Assembly: GCF_002482385.1 (NCBI RefSeq) | Contig: NZ_DLFW01000039.1 | Coordinates: forward strand, 6,528 to 70,527 | Length of the DNA stretch: 64,000 nucleotides | Direction: 5' to 3' | Origin: Dysgonomonas sp. UBA7710 | Lineage (GTDB): Bacteria; Bacteroidota; Bacteroidia; Bacteroidales; Dysgonomonadaceae | Part shown: positions 61,760 through 64,000 of the stretch, one piece after another | Layout: every line of letters begins with the position of its first letter | Position numbering within the stretch: position 1 is the first letter of the stretch | Program-made: the position numbers and the translations under genes | Notes under the pieces: model-generated | The model's input: the letters and a program-made list of their open reading frames with translations, nothing else | What the model was told of the DNA's origin: nothing | Database searches by the model: none

Positions 61760-63817
61760 TTATTTTTCTATTCTTATTCTGGCATCCACAGCTATTACTT
61801 TATCTTCATTCGCCAATAGCGGATTAATATCCATCTCCTTTATTTCGGTGGCAAATCTTAATAGAATAGATAGCCGGACAATTATTTCTGTAAATAGCTT
61901 TTCATTTAGGCCCTTTTGCCCTCTGGTTCCCTGGATTATTTTGTAGGCTCTGAGAGAGCGTATCATGGATGACGCTTCGTTAAAACTTAAAGGGGCAAGT
62001 CCCGATGCCACATCTTTCAATATCTCCACAAAGATCCCACCCAGACCACACAAAACAATGTGTCCGTACTTTGACTCATATTTTGCCCCTATAAACAATT
62101 CCTGTCCCGAAAGCATCGGTTGTATCATAACTTCTGTAGTTTCCGGTATCTTCATTAATCTGTCGAATTCGAGAGCAAGATGATTGTCGGATCTTATATT
62201 GAGGACTACTCCTCCTACATCCGATTTGTGTACCGGCCCAACACATTTTGCTACTATTGGGTAGCCTATTTTATTTGCAAAGCTGATGGCTTCCTCTTTA
62301 TTATTGGTAACCAGTTCCTGCACTTGAGGTATTCCGGCAGCGTCAAATAATTCCCTTATTGTATCACTGTCTATATATCCGTCCTGCGCATTGTCTATAA
62401 TATTTCTGATGCGGGGAATATCTATTTTTATGTCCTCCATTTTTCCAACCGATGGAGGAGTCCATGATACTACTTTCGATAAGGCATTTGCTAAAGCATA
62501 CTCGTCGGTAAAGTTTACATGCCCTTTTTTTACAAACTTGTCCATTTCCTGCGAGGCAGCGATAACCGATGGCAGGATCGGATAAATAGGCAGCTTGCAT
62601 GTTTTTATTTTTTGGTCTAATATCTCATAGGCTTCAGCTACATTACTTACTCCCGGATTGCCGTATATGACGGCAATGCCATCAATTTCTTTGAAGCGTT
62701 TCTCGCAAAAATCAATACAGATAGCCATATGTTCTCCTGTTCCTGTTCCGATGATGTCTATAGGGTTGGATACGGCTGCTCCGGGGAGAAGGTGTTTTTT
62801 CAGTTCTGCCGCAAGTTCTTTATCCATCTCCGGAACGTCAATATTTCCTTTCGATAGGGCATCGGTCAGGATGACTGCGGGACCTCCGGCTTGAGTGATG
62901 ATGGCCAGATTTCGTCCTTTTATTTCTTTAAGAGTGAGAACAGCGGCTACATTGGCCAGTTCTTCTCTGGAGTAGCAGCGGATAATTCCTGCTTTTCTGA
63001 AAAGTGCTTCCACGGCAGAATCAGAGCTTGCTATGGCTCCGGTGTGTGATGAAGCTGCCCGGCTACCGGAACTGGAACTGCCTGATTTTATGGCTGCAAT
63101 TTTGCAGCCTTTCCGGATGAGAGATGCTGAATGATTTAGGAAGCGGTCAGGGTCCGCTATTTTTTCCAGGTATAATAGCTTGATTTTAGGGCTGGTTTTA
63201 GGATCGAATTCGTTGTCTAGGAATTCCAGGATGTCTTCAACACCTACCTGTGCCGCATTTCCGATAGACCATGCGGAATTGAATCTTAGACCAATACGCA
63301 TAGCTGATTCTATAATATATGTAATAGTGCCACCCGAACTGGAGATGATGTCTACTCCTTGAGGGTCCAGGTTTGGAACCGGGCGGGTGAAAATGCTCTG
63401 ATGCTTCGTATTGAAGAAGCCTGAGCAGTTAGGGCCGATCATGATTGCCCCGGCTTTGTTGACTATGTCTACTAATTCTTTTTCCAATTTAGCTCCATCT
63501 TCAGATTCCTCGCTAAATCCTGCCGAGAAAACAATGAAGGCTTTTACCCCTTTTTCTTTAGCCAGATACTCCACAGTCTGCAGGCATTGGTTTGCAGGGA
63601 CTGAGATGATAGCCAGGTCGGTTTCAGGGATCTCCTCAATGCTTACATATGCTTTTGTGTCCTGTATGGAGCCTCCTCTGGCATTAACAACATATAAATC
63701 CTTATCAAACGTTCCCGTGGTTAAATTGTATAAGACGCTGCCTCCAGGTTTCAAAATGTTATCAGATGCGCCTACTACTACGATGCTTTTAGGGTTAATC
63801 AGCTGTTCATAGATCAT
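61760..63817 (-). CDS. ADP-forming acyl-CoA synthetase (acetate-CoA ligase type)
   Basis: 685 residues. The CoA-binding N-terminal domain has VVVGASDNILKPGGSVLYNL; the succinyl-CoA synthetase-like domain has the phospho-histidine motif SHTGAIASSDSAVEALFRKAGI; the C-terminal part is an ATP-grasp domain with ISFANKIGYPIVAKCVGP and KSDVGGVVLNIRS. The single-chain fused layout is that of the ACD family, making ATP (or GTP) from acyl-CoA, or running in reverse. The window also holds pta and ackA, so two energy-yielding acyl-CoA routes are encoded. The 63818-64000 stretch is AT-rich with nothing called. Confidence 0.92.
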   Translation of the reverse strand: MIYEQLINPKSIVVVGASDNILKPGGSVLYNLTTGTFDKDLYVVNARGGSIQDTKAYVSIEEIPETDLAIISVPANQCLQTVEYLAKEKGVKAFIVFSAGFSEESEDGAKLEKELVDIVNKAGAIMIGPNCSGFFNTKHQSIFTRPVPNLDPQGVDIISSSGGTITYIIESAMRIGLRFNSAWSIGNAAQVGVEDILEFLDNEFDPKTSPKIKLLYLEKIADPDRFLNHSASLIRKGCKIAAIKSGSSSSGSRAASSHTGAIASSDSAVEALFRKAGIIRCYSREELANVAAVLTLKEIKGRNLAIITQAGGPAVILTDALSKGNIDVPEMDKELAAELKKHLLPGAAVSNPIDIIGTGTGEHMAICIDFCEKRFKEIDGIAVIYGNPGVSNVAEAYEILDQKIKTCKLPIYPILPSVIAASQEMDKFVKKGHVNFTDEYALANALSKVVSWTPPSVGKMEDIKIDIPRIRNIIDNAQDGYIDSDTIRELFDAAGIPQVQELVTNNKEEAISFANKIGYPIVAKCVGPVHKSDVGGVVLNIRSDNHLALEFDRLMKIPETTEVMIQPMLSGQELFIGAKYESKYGHIVLCGLGGIFVEILKDVASGLAPLSFNEASSMIRSLRAYKIIQGTRGQKGLNEKLFTEIIVRLSILLRFATEIKEMDINPLLANEDKVIAVDARIRIEK

Positions 63818-64000
63818 AAATCGGTTGTTTAAGTGTTATTTTGCGTAAAAGTAGTGATTAATATGATATCTAAAGCTACCATATATATAATATAAAACAT
63901 AAAAATAGTTGAACTTGTTTATGGAACGTCGCTTTCAAAACTATTTTGCCATTTATGTGATTTTTTTTATGTTTAATAACATGTTGTGAGATAAGGGTAT

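Overview
The window looks like chromosomal DNA from a Bacteroidota bacterium of the order Bacteroidales, probably Dysgonomonas-like (genus is inference). Signs of the phylum are: promoter -7 boxes of the TAnnTTTG type before many genes with little Shine-Dalgarno signal; a MurF-alanine racemase fusion; GSCFA, DUF3244 and DUF6056 proteins; a HYC_CC_PP-type small protein before a TonB-dependent receptor; and an inner-membrane TPR/LuxR regulator. No tRNA, rRNA, CRISPR array, prophage or intact insertion sequence was seen.

Layout. 1-9 kb: a carboxyltransferase subunit cut by the window edge, an NfnAB-type electron-bifurcating flavoenzyme pair, a TPR/LuxR membrane regulator facing a DUF3244 protein, a YeiH-type exporter and YbeY. 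10-20 kb: RecG, a TPR protein, a BlaI/M56 peptidase pair carrying two TonB-like domains, a TSUP transporter, TsaB and RNase R. 20-25 kb: an HGSNAT-like acyltransferase, AIM24, Hpt, Adk and Obg. 25-32 kb: PgeF, agmatine deiminase and N-carbamoylputrescine amidase with a small gene between them, then pta, a divergent 3-hydroxyacyl-CoA dehydrogenase and ackA. 32-46 kb: a DUF6056 membrane protein, GSCFA, MurF-Alr, a HYC_CC_PP/TonB receptor pair, AlkD-like, Dabb and lipoprotein genes, an Nramp transporter, MFS, a glutamine amidotransferase and a ZIP transporter. 46-64 kb: an alpha-2-macroglobulin lipoprotein, a glycosyltransferase-like gene followed by its own broken partial copy, MFS, a YcxB-like protein, fructose-1,6-bisphosphatase, a ROK kinase / NagB-like-PIG-L fusion / NagB cluster, and an ADP-forming acyl-CoA synthetase.

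The most unusual structure is a family of mosaic intergenic repeats (about 2.0-2.36, 9.28-9.89, 37.24-37.30, 43.10-43.62 and 54.93-55.28 kb). They are strings of short degenerate tandem words in a recurring order, all in the same orientation, ending in a shared AGCTA-rich module followed by TATAGATAAA. Two copies share a 76-base block with only two differences. The units contain CAAAGGTA, which on the minus strand reads as the -7 box TACCTTTG. Other notable points are the amino-sugar cluster, whose fusion protein has lost all four NagB catalytic residues but keeps a PIG-L deacetylase; the dehydrogenase inside pta-ackA; a candidate small RNA near 32.0 kb; a 184-bp MITE-like element near 57.4 kb; and a perfect 17-bp palindrome upstream of ybeY.
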